Below, one piece after another: positions 35,506-44,703 of a DNA stretch of 64,000 nt; position 1 is the stretch's first letter, and the number at the start of each line of letters is the position of its first letter. The DNA is taken from contig NZ_JRMB01000001.1 in the NCBI RefSeq assembly GCF_000759445.1, positions 744,001-808,000 on the forward strand, written 5' to 3'. The DNA comes from Pseudomonas lutea. Its GTDB lineage: Bacteria; Pseudomonadota; Gammaproteobacteria; Pseudomonadales; Pseudomonadaceae. The translations under genes and the position numbers were made by a program. The notes under the pieces were generated by a model. That model made no database searches, was not told the origin of the DNA, and saw nothing but the letters and a program-made list of their open reading frames with translations.

Positions 35506-36795
35506 TCAGGCATCAAGCTGCCGCTCGATCTCCGCAAACCCGGGCCGCTGCATCGCGTCCGCCTGCACGCAGCGCTGTGCCAACTGCTGCAACCGCGCAG
35601 TGTGCGGGTCGCTCGCCTCGCAACAGTCCAGCAATTCCCTCAACAGTATCCCGAACGCCCTGACCTCGATGCGTTCCAGCCTGAGGCTGGTTTCAACGTC
35701 GGGATAAAACGCGGCTGCGCCAAAGTCGCCGAGCAACGTGTCGCCGTGTTCGTTCCACAGAATATTGTGCGCGTACAGGTCACCGTGGTTGATACCGCGG
35801 GCGTGCAAGTGCCCGCAGGCGGCGGCAATTCCGGCAGCCATTCGCGTTACGCTCGACAGGCTGAGCTGCGTGCCGCCATAGGTGTCTCGGGTGCAGGATT
35901 CCAGGGTCGGCGGGCGGGCGAGGGTCATGAAGGAGGGCGCAATCAGTTCCAGAACCAGCCCTCGTACGGCCTGCGGATGGTCTTCGATCTGCCCGAGCAC
36001 CGGGATCAAATGCGCATGCCGACCCGCTGCGATACACGCCTGCATCTCGTTCAACGGCGAACCGTCGCTGGTGACGTCGCCCTTGTACAGCTTCACCGCC
36101 ACGTCGATTGCCGGGGTGACGTCGTCCGCGCGCCACACGGCCTGTTGAATCACCCCCGAAGCGCCTTCTCCCAGTACCTGTTGCAGCGTCAACTGCTGCC
36201 AGGGAATCTGCCGGACCGGCGCCTCGGTATGAATGTCGTTCAGCGGGTTGCCGGCGAATGCCAGCCAGGCCAGCGCAGGCATCTCCAGCAGCCAGCGCGG
36301 CAGCTCATGCAGTTGATTGACCGCGATGCGCAGCAATTCGAGGCGCTGGCAGCCGGCCAGCGATTCAGGCAATTGTCTCAGCCGATTGCCGGCAAGCATC
36401 AGTTTTTGCAGCTGCGCGCACCCTCCGATGGCGTCGGGCAGTGTTTCGATGCGGTTGTCCGTCAGCACCAGCGAGCGCACGTTCGGCGGCAGGGCGCTGG
36501 CGGGCACTTCGACGATCTGGCAGGCCTTGAAACCGACGAAAAACAATGCCTCGCACTGGCCCAGGCATTCGGGCAAGCGGGTGAAAGGATTGTTGGAGCA
36601 AAACAGGACTTTCAGGTGCTTGAGGCGATGCAGATCGGCCGGCAATTCAGTCAGCTGGTTGCCACTCAGATCCAGCACCTCCAGCGAATCGGCCAGGCTG
36701 AAGATTTCCTCGGGGAATGTGCTGAGGCCGTCTTTGAGGGTTAGCCGCGTGACGCCGGCCAGTTTGCCGGAACGCAGGTCTGCAAGGGTATGCAT
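35506..36795 (-). CDS. Leucine-rich-repeat protein kinase
   Basis: A 429-residue fusion from the ATG at 36795. Residues about 36-190 hold six leucine-rich repeats of about 22 residues (LEVLDLSGNQLTELPADL, LKVLFCSNNPFTRLPECL and so on). Residues about 205-429 are a protein kinase domain: glycine loop LGEGASGV (208-215), ATP-binding Lys235 (VAVKLYKG), catalytic loop HGDLYAHNIL with Asp339 and Asn344, and DFG at 357-359. The usual HRD is HGD. No transmembrane segment is seen, so it is probably cytoplasmic. LRR-kinase proteins of this layout exist in other Pseudomonas but have no settled role. It is monocistronic; a longer upstream frame was trimmed as non-repeat sequence. Confidence 0.85.
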   Translation of the reverse strand: MHTLADLRSGKLAGVTRLTLKDGLSTFPEEIFSLADSLEVLDLSGNQLTELPADLHRLKHLKVLFCSNNPFTRLPECLGQCEALFFVGFKACQIVEVPASALPPNVRSLVLTDNRIETLPDAIGGCAQLQKLMLAGNRLRQLPESLAGCQRLELLRIAVNQLHELPRWLLEMPALAWLAFAGNPLNDIHTEAPVRQIPWQQLTLQQVLGEGASGVIQQAVWRADDVTPAIDVAVKLYKGDVTSDGSPLNEMQACIAAGRHAHLIPVLGQIEDHPQAVRGLVLELIAPSFMTLARPPTLESCTRDTYGGTQLSLSSVTRMAAGIAAACGHLHARGINHGDLYAHNILWNEHGDTLLGDFGAAAFYPDVETSLRLERIEVRAFGILLRELLDCCEASDPHTARLQQLAQRCVQADAMQRPGFAEIERQLDA

Positions 36796-36927
36796 GGGGG
36801 GAAGGGCACCTATGATCGATGAGCCGGCATGATAGCGGCTCATCGTCCTGCGCGCTCGGCCGGTGAGGCCGTTACCGCAGCGCAACCCTGCGCGGCAACC
36901 TGCGCGGCAGTTGTGTCGTTAGGGCGA

Positions 36928-37476
36928 TCAGCTCAGGCAGCGGTCCAGCAATTGATGCACGCGTTCAAGGCTCGGAGCCGATTCGGCATACAGAATGCGG
37001 TAAACCATCGGTGCCACCACGGCGTCGACCAGATCATCGGCCGAAGGGCTGTGTTCGCCGCGTTCCCGGGCGCGGTCGATGATGATCTGCAGCTGGTCGC
37101 GCACTATGTTCAGGCATTTGCCCGAGCACAGCGTGGCACTGCTCGCAACCACGTCGCGCATCATTTCCCGGCCTGGGGCGGAATTGGTTTCTTCAAGATA
37201 GACCTCGACCCACGTGCGCAGGTCATCGCGCAGGTTGCCGCAATCGACGGGTTCGTCCGGGCGCAGGCGTTCAACAGCGGCGTCGGCCAACAGCGAGGTC
37301 AGGTCACCCCAGCGCCGGTATATGGTCGACGGCGTGACGCCGGCACGGGCCGCAATCATGGGCACGCTGAGGGCAGAACGCTCTTGCTCCTGGAGCAAGT
37401 CGCGCACGGCTGCGTGAATCGATGTCTGCACCCGCGCACTGCGGCCGCCGGTGCGAATGCCTTCTTTGATAGCCAT
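36928..37476 (-). CDS. TetR-family regulator divergent from an MFS transporter
   Basis: A 182-residue TetR protein starting MAIKEGIRTGGRSARVQTSI. The helix-turn-helix is LSVPMIAARAGVTPSTIYRRWGDLTSLLADAA (about residues 38-69). The C-terminal part resembles the TetR_C_11-like ligand domain (RDDLRTWVEVYLEE). It diverges from the transporter at 37582, the usual arrangement for a repressor of an efflux gene. A shorter start is chosen over one at 37533, which would overlap the promoter region. Confidence 0.88.
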   Translation of the reverse strand: MAIKEGIRTGGRSARVQTSIHAAVRDLLQEQERSALSVPMIAARAGVTPSTIYRRWGDLTSLLADAAVERLRPDEPVDCGNLRDDLRTWVEVYLEETNSAPGREMMRDVVASSATLCSGKCLNIVRDQLQIIIDRARERGEHSPSADDLVDAVVAPMVYRILYAESAPSLERVHQLLDRCLS

Positions 37477-37581
37477 GGTGCGGACCTTAACACAAAGTAT
37501 TTGCTTTAAGCGGAAGCTGATCGCACACTCCAAACGCTAATTCATAGCTTTTGTGGCGTGCTTTTTTGGGAGAGTGTACCC

Positions 37582-38787
37582 GTGTCTGATTCTTTGCAGT
37601 ACCCGCATGTCGATGGCCGGAGGCGCAGTCACCTTGGATTCCTGGCGTTCGTGCTGCTGTGTTTCTTCGCGGCCTCCAGTGCGCCCACTCCGCTTTACCA
37701 CCTCTATCAGCAGGCCTGGGGGTTTTCGTCGGCGCTGCTGACGATCATTTTTGCGGTTTATGCGTTGAGCCTGCTGGCCACGTTGCTGGTGTTCGGCTCG
37801 CTGTCGGATTACCTCGGCCGGCGACCGGTCATCTTCCTTGGGCTGCTGCTGGAAATCGTCTCGATGCTGGTGTTCATCACTGCCACCGATGTCAGCGGGT
37901 TGATCCTCGCCCGGGTGCTGCAAGGCGTGGCGACGGGGATCGCGACCAGTGCGCTGGGCGCGGCGATGCTGGACAGCGACGCCCGGCAAGGTCCGCTGCT
38001 CAACAGCATCACACCCATGTTCGGCATGGCGTTGGGCGCTCTGGGCACCAGCGCGCTGGTGGCGTATGCACCATTGCCCATGGCCCTGGCTTACGGGCTG
38101 CTGCTGACGGCGTTCGTGGGGCAGGCGCTTTACCTGCTGCGTGTGGCCGAGACGGTGACACCGCAGCCCGGCGTTCTAAAAACGTTGAGACCCAGGCTGG
38201 CGGTGCCGGCCCAGGCGCGGTCGATGCTGTTGTTGGTGCTGCCGGCGGACATCGCCGCCTGGGCGCTGGGCGGGTTTTTCCTGTCACTGGCGCCTTCTTT
38301 GCTGGCGGCAGCCACGGGCTCCACGTCGGTACTCAATGGCGGATTCGCGGTGGCGGCGCTGACCATCAGTGGCGCCTTGTCCATCCATAGCCTGAGGCTG
38401 CGGGCGCCCCGGCTGGCTTTGCTGGTTGGCTGCAGTTTTCTGGCAATCGGGGTGTCGGTGATCCTGGCGGCCGTCAATCTTGGCTGGCTGTGGTTGTTTT
38501 TCACGGGGGCGGTGGTCGCCGGGGTCGGCTTCGGCGCCAGCTTTCTTGGCGCCTTGCGCCTGCTGCTGCCGCTGGCGCACGCCCACGAGCGGGGCGCATT
38601 GATGGCGGCTTTTCTGGCCCTGAGTTACCTGGCCTTTTGCGTGCCGGCATTGATTGCGGGAGTTTCGATTAAAGCGGCGGGGCTGGTGACCACCACCAAC
38701 GTCTACGGTGGGATGGTGGTCCTGCTGGCCTTGTCGGCACTGGCCGGCCTGCTGGTTCAACAGGCCGGCCGCACCCGAGCGGCGTGA
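37582..38787 (+). CDS. MFS transporter
   Basis: A 401-residue major facilitator with twelve predicted helices. GTG at 37582 is chosen because GGGAGAG lies 7 bases upstream. Motif A is GSLSDYLGRRPVIFLGL, and ARVLQGVATGIATSALGAAM is the fourth-helix region typical of DHA1-like exporters. The TetR gene next to it probably controls it. Substrate is unknown. Convergent with tspO, with 5 bases between stop codons. Confidence 0.87.
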   Translation: MSDSLQYPHVDGRRRSHLGFLAFVLLCFFAASSAPTPLYHLYQQAWGFSSALLTIIFAVYALSLLATLLVFGSLSDYLGRRPVIFLGLLLEIVSMLVFITATDVSGLILARVLQGVATGIATSALGAAMLDSDARQGPLLNSITPMFGMALGALGTSALVAYAPLPMALAYGLLLTAFVGQALYLLRVAETVTPQPGVLKTLRPRLAVPAQARSMLLLVLPADIAAWALGGFFLSLAPSLLAAATGSTSVLNGGFAVAALTISGALSIHSLRLRAPRLALLVGCSFLAIGVSVILAAVNLGWLWLFFTGAVVAGVGFGASFLGALRLLLPLAHAHERGALMAAFLALSYLAFCVPALIAGVSIKAAGLVTTTNVYGGMVVLLALSALAGLLVQQAGRTRAA

Positions 38788-38792
38788 GTGGG

Positions 38793-39233
38793 TTAGCGGT
38801 TGTGACGCAGGATCGAGAAGTTAAGGGCGGCGGCAACGGTCAGCCACACCAGATAAGGGAACAGAATCAGCCCGGTGATGAGGTCCAGCTGAATCGCCAT
38901 CACCACCATGGCCGCCACCACCAGCCAGAGCGCTACGATGATGACCATCCCGGCAAAGATCCGGTGGGCACCGAAGAATACCGGCGTCCACAAGGTGTTC
39001 AGCGCAATCTGCGCGGCCCACAAGGCCAGCACTGTCTGGCTGCCGGGGATGAGGGTCAGGCGATAACCGGCCCACGCCAGTAACAGATAAATGGTCGTCC
39101 AGGCCACCGGAAACAACCAGTTGGGCGGGGTGAAGCGGGGCTTTTGCAGCCCGTCGTACCAACTGCCGGGCTGAAACAGGATGCCGGTGCTACCGGCAGC
39201 GCAGCAGGCGATGAGGAAAATGTAGAAGGTCAT
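38793..39233 (-). CDS. tspO: TspO/MBR-family membrane protein
   Basis: A 146-residue protein with five predicted transmembrane helices. The tryptophan-rich family signature is clear: SWYDGLQKPRFTPPNWLFPVAWTTIYLLLAWAGY, then AAQIALNTLWTPVFFGAHR and FPYLVWLTVAAALNFSI. TspO proteins bind porphyrins and modulate tetrapyrrole or stress responses. The ATG at 39233 is the family start (MTFYIFLIACC). Confidence 0.93.
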   Translation of the reverse strand: MTFYIFLIACCAAGSTGILFQPGSWYDGLQKPRFTPPNWLFPVAWTTIYLLLAWAGYRLTLIPGSQTVLALWAAQIALNTLWTPVFFGAHRIFAGMVIIVALWLVVAAMVVMAIQLDLITGLILFPYLVWLTVAAALNFSILRHNR

Positions 39234-39326
39234 GTGGGGTCCTTTGCTGAAACCGTTGGGTTGCCGACCGCTCGGCCGTCTCAGCATTGGATGCGTCTGC
39301 GCGGGAAAGGTCCGCGCGAACGTGGA

Positions 39327-39575
39327 TTAGTTCTGCTCGGCCAGTTGACGAAGGCGGTCTTGCACCGCGTCGTCGAAGATCATGTAAAGCGCTTCCACAT
39401 CGGCCGGGCGCAGGCGCTTGGTCGTTTCCAGGCCGAGGATAAAGCTGATCTCCATGGCGCCCTCGCGTTCGAGGTCTTCTTTGGTGGTGGCGGCGTTCAG
39501 CGCGCGTACCAGATCGTCGATCGGCCCCTGAATGGGTTTCGGGAGCCTTAGTGCAGCAATTCGCTCTTGGGGCAT
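39327..39575 (-). CDS. Conserved small protein of unknown function
   Basis: An 82-residue, mostly helical and acidic protein starting MPQERIAALRLPKPIQGPID and ending RLRQLAEQN. There is no signal peptide, membrane segment or Cys. I do not recognise the family. It lies 93 bases upstream of tspO on the same strand and may be cotranscribed. The unbroken frame, helical character and clean start support a real gene. Confidence 0.6.
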   Translation of the reverse strand: MPQERIAALRLPKPIQGPIDDLVRALNAATTKEDLEREGAMEISFILGLETTKRLRPADVEALYMIFDDAVQDRLRQLAEQN

Positions 39576-39813
39576 TGCACAGTCCTGGGTATCGGGTGGG
39601 GCGGCGAACCGAAAGGCGGTGAGCCCTGGAGCCTGGGATAGGCGCGTATTGTGGCCGAGTTACGGCGCAGATCCCACCCGAGGAAACAAAATAGTGAACG
39701 GCCGGGAGGGAGTGAATGCCGCCGCCGATGTCGGGTAGGTATCGCTCAAGTTACAAACGAACGCGCCGACACCCTGTTCAGGAAGCCCGCACTCACTCGA
39801 ACAGGGACGTGAC

Positions 39814-41415
39814 ATGTCAGCGATTTCTTCTGTTAGCCCGGCGCCATTGGCGTTGATGACCCAGCCGGTCACCAGGCCGGTCGCCAGCGTGGCGGTGAAT
39901 GACACCGCCGTACCCGGTCAATCGGCGAGCTCGCCCTCGACGGTGGTCATGCTCGGTCAGGACACCGCCGTCAGCGACGCGCTGACCTACAACGTTCGCG
40001 GATTGATGCCCGATGCCATCGTGCCGCCGGCGTGGGAGTACTCGCGGCAGGATAAAGTGTCGGTCGTCATGACGGGCAATTTCGGCACCTCGGCGACTGC
40101 GGGCCGTTTCCAGGGCCTGGGCGCGACCTTGCTCAGCCAACTCGCCCAGACCGGCCAGAATATCTCCCAATCCGTGCTGCGTTCGTCTACCGGCAAAGCG
40201 CTGGAACCCTCGGAACTGGAAGCCGCGCAGAACCGGTTGCACAGCAATCCGGCCAACAGCATCAGCCTGACGCTGCAAACCGCGAGCGGCAAAGCTATCA
40301 AATTGAGCCTTTCCAGCCAGGACGATGGCCTGGCGGTGCAGGCGCAGGTCAGCGGTGGCGCACTCACGGACGAGGAAATGAGCGCACTGGGTGCCATGGC
40401 TGACGGCTTCCAGTCAGCCATTGACGGGCTCACCTCCAAGCCGCCAACGCTCAAGCTGGATGCGCTGACGCAGTTCGACGCGAAGGCTTTTGCGTCGGTG
40501 GACTTGAAAACCTCGCTCAAGCTTGAGGACGGCAGCGCCCAGACCCTTGCGCTGCACGCCGATGCCGACCGGCGTTCGGTGAGCATGAGCGGCGCGCTGG
40601 GCAATCTGGATCTGTCGGTGGACCTGAAGAACGCAGCCGTCCGCGGTGACAGCGCTCAGCAGGATAAGGCGCTTGCCGGTTACGTCAGTCAGATCGAGTC
40701 GGCCCGCAAACGCGGTGACGGTGACGCGAAGTTGCTGTCGATGTTCGAGGACGCTTTCAAGACGCTGCACAGCCATTACCCGGATACCCGGGTCTCCGCC
40801 GCCGCCCAGACCGTGAGTTCGATCGAACTGACCGACACGGATCACGGCCTGTTGACGGGCCTCGGGGACTTCACTGCATCGGTCAGCGAGAAGAGCGTGG
40901 AGGGCAACCCGGGTCGCCCGGGCGAGCTGGACACCTTCGCGTATACCTTGTCGCAGACCACGCAATCCAAAGGCCGCGATCAGCTCAACCGGACGATCGT
41001 GCAGGACCAGCAGTCGTCGCTGGTTGCCAGCTATCACAAGGCGTTGCCAGGTGCGCGCAAGCTGGAGCTGACCACCGATCCCGCGACGCAGAATTATCTG
41101 TACTACCAGATCAGCGATCAGGCCAGCAGCAAAACCAGCATCGGCTATGAAAAGGGCGCACTGGTGGATGCGACGTTGAGTCAGTCTGCGAGCCAGTCGA
41201 CGCGGATCTCCAAATACGTGATGGGTCGCCTGGAGTCAGACACGCATACACCGGTTTCGCGTTCCAAATCCCAGAGCTTCCTCAGCGTGCTTCAGCAAGC
41301 GTTGCAGCAGGACAAGGAAGCCAGGCAGGGTCGAGGCGTCTCCACGTTGGACGCCACCCTGGCCAGCCTCCATGCGAAGGTGTTGCTGCAGAGCGAGCCC
41401 TCGAACCTTATGTAG
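39814..41415 (+). CDS. Uncharacterised 533-residue protein
   Basis: I do not recognise a family. The protein is rich in Ser, Ala, Gln and Leu, has no signal peptide or membrane helix, and starts MSAISSVSPAPLALMTQPVT with a low-complexity N-terminus. The central part has alternating helical and strand-like stretches (for example SISLTLQTASGKAIKLSLSSQ and DLKTSLKLEDGSAQTLALHADA). The C-terminal half includes SYHKALPGARKLELTTDPATQNYLYYQISDQ. AGGGACG precedes the ATG. It stands alone, followed by a 1-kb REP array. The long intact frame and codon use argue it is expressed. A secreted or flagellar-hook-length-like role cannot be supported. Confidence 0.75.
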   Translation: MSAISSVSPAPLALMTQPVTRPVASVAVNDTAVPGQSASSPSTVVMLGQDTAVSDALTYNVRGLMPDAIVPPAWEYSRQDKVSVVMTGNFGTSATAGRFQGLGATLLSQLAQTGQNISQSVLRSSTGKALEPSELEAAQNRLHSNPANSISLTLQTASGKAIKLSLSSQDDGLAVQAQVSGGALTDEEMSALGAMADGFQSAIDGLTSKPPTLKLDALTQFDAKAFASVDLKTSLKLEDGSAQTLALHADADRRSVSMSGALGNLDLSVDLKNAAVRGDSAQQDKALAGYVSQIESARKRGDGDAKLLSMFEDAFKTLHSHYPDTRVSAAAQTVSSIELTDTDHGLLTGLGDFTASVSEKSVEGNPGRPGELDTFAYTLSQTTQSKGRDQLNRTIVQDQQSSLVASYHKALPGARKLELTTDPATQNYLYYQISDQASSKTSIGYEKGALVDATLSQSASQSTRISKYVMGRLESDTHTPVSRSKSQSFLSVLQQALQQDKEARQGRGVSTLDATLASLHAKVLLQSEPSNLM

Positions 41416-41448
41416 GACCGCGTGCCACCTGCAATCTCCCTGACTACC

Positions 41449-42160
41449 AAGTGTAGGACCGGCTTCAGCCGGGAAGGCGTCGGTGGGTACACCTTTGCTG
41501 CTGCGGCGTGGCGCGATCAGTCTTCCCGGCTAAAGCCAGTCCTACAAGACCGCGTGCAGTCTGCCATTTCCCTAACCACATGCAACTCCAAGTGTGGACC
41601 GGCTTCAGCCGGGAAGGCGTCGGTGGGTACACCTGCGCTGCTGCGGCGCGGCGCAATCAGTCTTCCCGGCTAAAGCCGGTCCCACAGGGCCGCGTGCGAC
41701 CCTCATGGCCAAGCCAGTCCTGGAAGGCCGCATGCAGCCTGCCGTTTCACTGACTGCATGCAACCCCAATTGTGGGACCGGCTTCAGCCGGGAAGGCGTT
41801 GGTGGGTACACCTTTGCTGCTGCGGCGTGGGGCAATCAGTCTTCCCGGCTAAAGCCAGTCCTACAAGACCGCGTGCAGGCTGCCATTTCACTGACTGCAG
41901 GCAACTCCAATTGTGGGACCGACCTCAGCCGGGAAGGCGTCGGTGGGTACACCTTCGCTGCTGCGGCGTGACGCGATCAGTCTTCCCGGCTAAAGCCAGT
42001 CCCACGGGTCCGCATGCGACCCTCATGGCCAAGCCAGTCCACAGGTCCGCGTGCGACCCTCATGGCCAAGCCATTCCTGCAAGGCCGCATGCAGCCTGCC
42101 GTTTCGCTGACTGCAGGCAACTCCCATTGTGGGACCGGCTTCAGCCGGGAAGGCGTCAGC
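41449..42160. repeat. Tandem REP array with 140-bp units
   Basis: Four full units begin at about 41449, 41590, 41768 and 41908, with a half unit at 42125. Each has an inverted pair of GTGGGACCGGCTTCAGCCGG-type REPs around a GGTGGGTACACCTT...GCTGCTGCGGCG loop, then a spacer ending GCAACTCC. Basic period is 140 bases. A 38-base insert (containing CGACCCTCATGGCCAAGCCA) occurs once after unit two and twice after unit four. The 1-kb gap contains no gene. Confidence 0.92.
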
Positions 42161-42266
42161 AAGCGCGCCGTCGCTGTCTGGGGTGACGCAGCGGGTCGAT
42201 GTCCGGAATCATTGCAGATCTGACATTGCCGGGCTTAGGCATGGCCTCTACACTCGCGTCAATCCA

Positions 42267-42297
42267 CTAGATGACTGGTCTACTCAGTCATGTAGAC
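42267..42297. promoter_or_regulatory. Overlapping palindromes upstream of the ene-reductase
   Basis: Three inverted repeats overlap: ATGACTG-N7-CAGTCAT (42271-42291), TAGA-N7-TCTA (42268-42282) and GTCTAC-N8-GTAGAC (42278-42297). They lie about 125 bases before the reductase. The TAGAC/GTCTA elements resemble TetR-type (NemR-like) operators. No linked regulator gene is present. Confidence 0.55.
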
Positions 42298-42422
42298 GAC
42301 CTGACGTCTTCGCCGGACCGCCGATCAAAGCGGCGTCCGGATTTCACAATATCTCGGTCGACCCCTTTTGCCGCCGCTGACCCAGTGCGCGAAACCCTTT
42401 TGACTTTTTGGAGTTACAACTT

Positions 42423-43547
42423 ATGCCGAACCAACCTCTGCTCACCCATGTCACGCTCGGCCGCCATGTGCTGAAAAACCGTATCGCCTTCCCGCCGTTG
42501 ACACGTCAACGGAGCCTGCAGCCGGGCAATATTCCGTCGGACCTCATGGCCACCTATTACCAGCAGCGCGCATCGGCCGGTTTCATGATCACCGAAGGCA
42601 CGCAGATCGAGCCCCGCGGGCAGGGCTACGCCTGGACCCCGGGGATCTACACGCCGGAGCAGGTCGAAGGCTGGCGCAAGATCACCGACGCGGTGCATGC
42701 CGAAGAGGGCGTGATCTTCGCCCAGCTGTGGCACGTGGGCCGCGTTTCGCACCATGCCTTGCAGCCCGATGGCGAGGCCCCGGTTGCGCCGTCCGCCATC
42801 GCTGCGGCCAATGCCAAGGCATTCATTGAAACCGCGCCAGGTGCAGGGCAGCTGGTCGTGCCGCCGGTACCGCGCGCGCTGAGCGTCGAGGAAATCCGCG
42901 AGCTGGTGGAGCTGTACGCCCAGGCCGCCAAAAATGCGATCGAAGCGGGCTTCGACGGCGTGGAGATTCACGCGGCGAACGGTTATCTGGTCAACCAGTT
43001 CATTTCCGAGCACTCCAACCACCGTGAAGACGAATACGGCGGCTCGTTGGAAAACCGCCTGCGTTTCCTGCGCGAGATCGTCACGGCCGTGGCTGACGCC
43101 GTCGGCGGCGATCGCCTGGGGGTGCGTTTTGCGCCGCTGTTTGCCAGCACGGATGAAGAGCGGGTTTACATCGGCCTGGTGGAAAGCGATCCCCATCACA
43201 CCTACCTGGAAGCCATCAAAGTCCTGGAGAACGCGGGCGTGGCCTATGTCTCCATCGCCGAAGCCGACTGGGACAATGCCCCCGAGCTGCCGGAGACCTT
43301 CCGCAGGGCCGTTCGCGAGGGCTTCAGCGGGCGCATCATCTACGCCGGTCGATACACGGCAGAGCGTGGCAATCGCCTGATCGATGCCGGCCTTGCCGAC
43401 CTGATCGCGTTTGGTCGTCCTTTCATCGCCAACCCGGACTTGCCAGCGCGCATCGCCAACGGTTGGACGCTGAACCCGGTCAACCCCGCGACCCTGTACG
43501 GCGGGACGGAAGAGGGCTACACGGACTACCCGACCTACGCCGAATAA
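42423..43547 (+). CDS. Old-yellow-enzyme-family ene-reductase (NemA/XenB-like)
   Basis: A 374-residue FMN oxidoreductase. Family features: NRIAFPPLTRQRS near the N-terminus, AQLWHVGRVSHHALQPDG, the substrate-binding His and Asn in GVEIHAANGYLVNQFISEHSNHREDEYGGSLENR, and AGRYTAERGNRLIDAGLADLIAFGRPFIANPDLP. It reduces activated alkenes, nitro compounds or N-ethylmaleimide with NAD(P)H. ATG at 42423 is preceded by GGAG (its TTG GAG is in frame but less likely to be the start). A cluster of palindromes upstream suggests electrophile-responsive control. Confidence 0.92.
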   Translation: MPNQPLLTHVTLGRHVLKNRIAFPPLTRQRSLQPGNIPSDLMATYYQQRASAGFMITEGTQIEPRGQGYAWTPGIYTPEQVEGWRKITDAVHAEEGVIFAQLWHVGRVSHHALQPDGEAPVAPSAIAAANAKAFIETAPGAGQLVVPPVPRALSVEEIRELVELYAQAAKNAIEAGFDGVEIHAANGYLVNQFISEHSNHREDEYGGSLENRLRFLREIVTAVADAVGGDRLGVRFAPLFASTDEERVYIGLVESDPHHTYLEAIKVLENAGVAYVSIAEADWDNAPELPETFRRAVREGFSGRIIYAGRYTAERGNRLIDAGLADLIAFGRPFIANPDLPARIANGWTLNPVNPATLYGGTEEGYTDYPTYAE

Positions 43548-43559
43548 GTGAGCCTCAGC

Positions 43560-43582
43560 GGCAGCGCCTCCCCGGCGCTGCC
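43560..43582. terminator. Stem-loop between convergent genes
   Basis: GGCAGCGCC and GGCGCTGCC form a perfect 9-bp stem with loop TCCCC between the ene-reductase and UV endonuclease 3' ends. No U-run follows. Confidence 0.4.
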
Positions 43583-43636
43583 CGGTTCATCAACACGCTG
43601 ATGCGCTGAACGCGGCCGAACCCCTGTCCGGCGCGC

Positions 43637-44656
43637 TCAGCGCATGTAGGCCTCGTAAAACGCCGCCGTTGCCAGATTCTTGTCCTTGGCCTCGAACATC
43701 ACGTCGAAGCGGTCCAGAAACTCGGTGACGTACAGGTTGGTCCAGCGGTTCCACATCTGCGCACTGTGGGCGTACAGCTCGCGTTTCGGGATGACCTGCA
43801 GCAGCGCATCCATTTCCAGCTTCGCATCGGCAGCAAAACCCAGCTCCTGCAAACGCTCCTGGGGCTGCGAGTAATGCATCGCCGGGCGCACGCCGCGCCA
43901 GCTCTCGACAATCCGCTGGACACGCTCCGAGTCCGGCGCGATGTAGTCGTTCTCGTTGACCCAGCAGTGATGCACATCCAGCACCACCGGGGCCAGGTCC
44001 GCCAGCCCGAGGCAATCGTCCACCCCGTAGGTTTTCTCTTCGTTTTCGAACGTGATGGTGTTGCGCGCCTCTTGCGACAGCCGTGGCCATATCGCTCGAA
44101 TACCGTCGGCACCCAGGCGCCCGGCGATGTGCACGTTGCATTTGAAATCCTGAAACTGCCGCCCGTAGCCCATCATGCGGATCATGTCGGCGTGGTACTC
44201 GAACTCGGCAATGCTGTTCTCCACCACCTCGGGGCGATCGGACCCCAGCACGCAGAACTGGCCCGGGTGCATCGACAGGCGAATCCCCGCATCGCGCGCG
44301 GCGTTGCCGATGGCCGCAAACCCGCCAATCAAGACGTCCTGAACCTCGGGTTGCCGGTAAAACGCGCTGACTTTCGGGTGGCTGTAAAACGGCAGCAGAT
44401 CACTGCTCAGACGCAACATGCGCAGCGCCGGCGGCAAAGTTGCCACGTAGGCGAGCAGGGCCAGTTGGGCCTTCAGGTTGTGTGAGACCACCTCGAGCAG
44501 CCGCGCCCGAGCGACTTCTACGGCCACGCTGTCCATCCAGCGCAGGGTGGTGGTACGCGGATTTAGCGCCGACTCGATCACTTTCAGCTCGGTCAGCGCC
44601 AGGCTGCGCTGCGGGTGGCGGTACTGGCATGCAAAGCCGATGCGTGCGGTAGACAT
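43637..44656 (-). CDS. uvsE: UV damage DNA endonuclease
   Basis: A 339-residue UVDE-family enzyme that nicks DNA 5' to UV photoproducts and other lesions in an alternative excision pathway. Motifs: MLRLSSDLLPF, IRLSMHPGQFCVLGS, TFENEEKTYGVDDC, VVLDVHHCWVNEND and the C-terminal LYVTEFLDRFDVMFEAKDKN. The metal-binding His and Glu residues in HPGQF, ENEE, DVHHCW and EAKDK are kept. Length is usual. With topoisomerase IB, UvrA2 and Ada it is the fourth DNA-repair gene in the window, but it is not linked to them in an operon. Confidence 0.94.
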   Translation of the reverse strand: MSTARIGFACQYRHPQRSLALTELKVIESALNPRTTTLRWMDSVAVEVARARLLEVVSHNLKAQLALLAYVATLPPALRMLRLSSDLLPFYSHPKVSAFYRQPEVQDVLIGGFAAIGNAARDAGIRLSMHPGQFCVLGSDRPEVVENSIAEFEYHADMIRMMGYGRQFQDFKCNVHIAGRLGADGIRAIWPRLSQEARNTITFENEEKTYGVDDCLGLADLAPVVLDVHHCWVNENDYIAPDSERVQRIVESWRGVRPAMHYSQPQERLQELGFAADAKLEMDALLQVIPKRELYAHSAQMWNRWTNLYVTEFLDRFDVMFEAKDKNLATAAFYEAYMR

Positions 44657-44703
44657 GGCGTTTCCTCATCTCAAAGCAGGCTCAACGGTACTGAACCCCA
44701 AAC

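Noticed and set aside
41449..42160. Regular repeats that could suggest a CRISPR array
   Set aside because: Units are 140 bases with palindromic REP arms and conserved, not unique, spacers. No cas genes are present.
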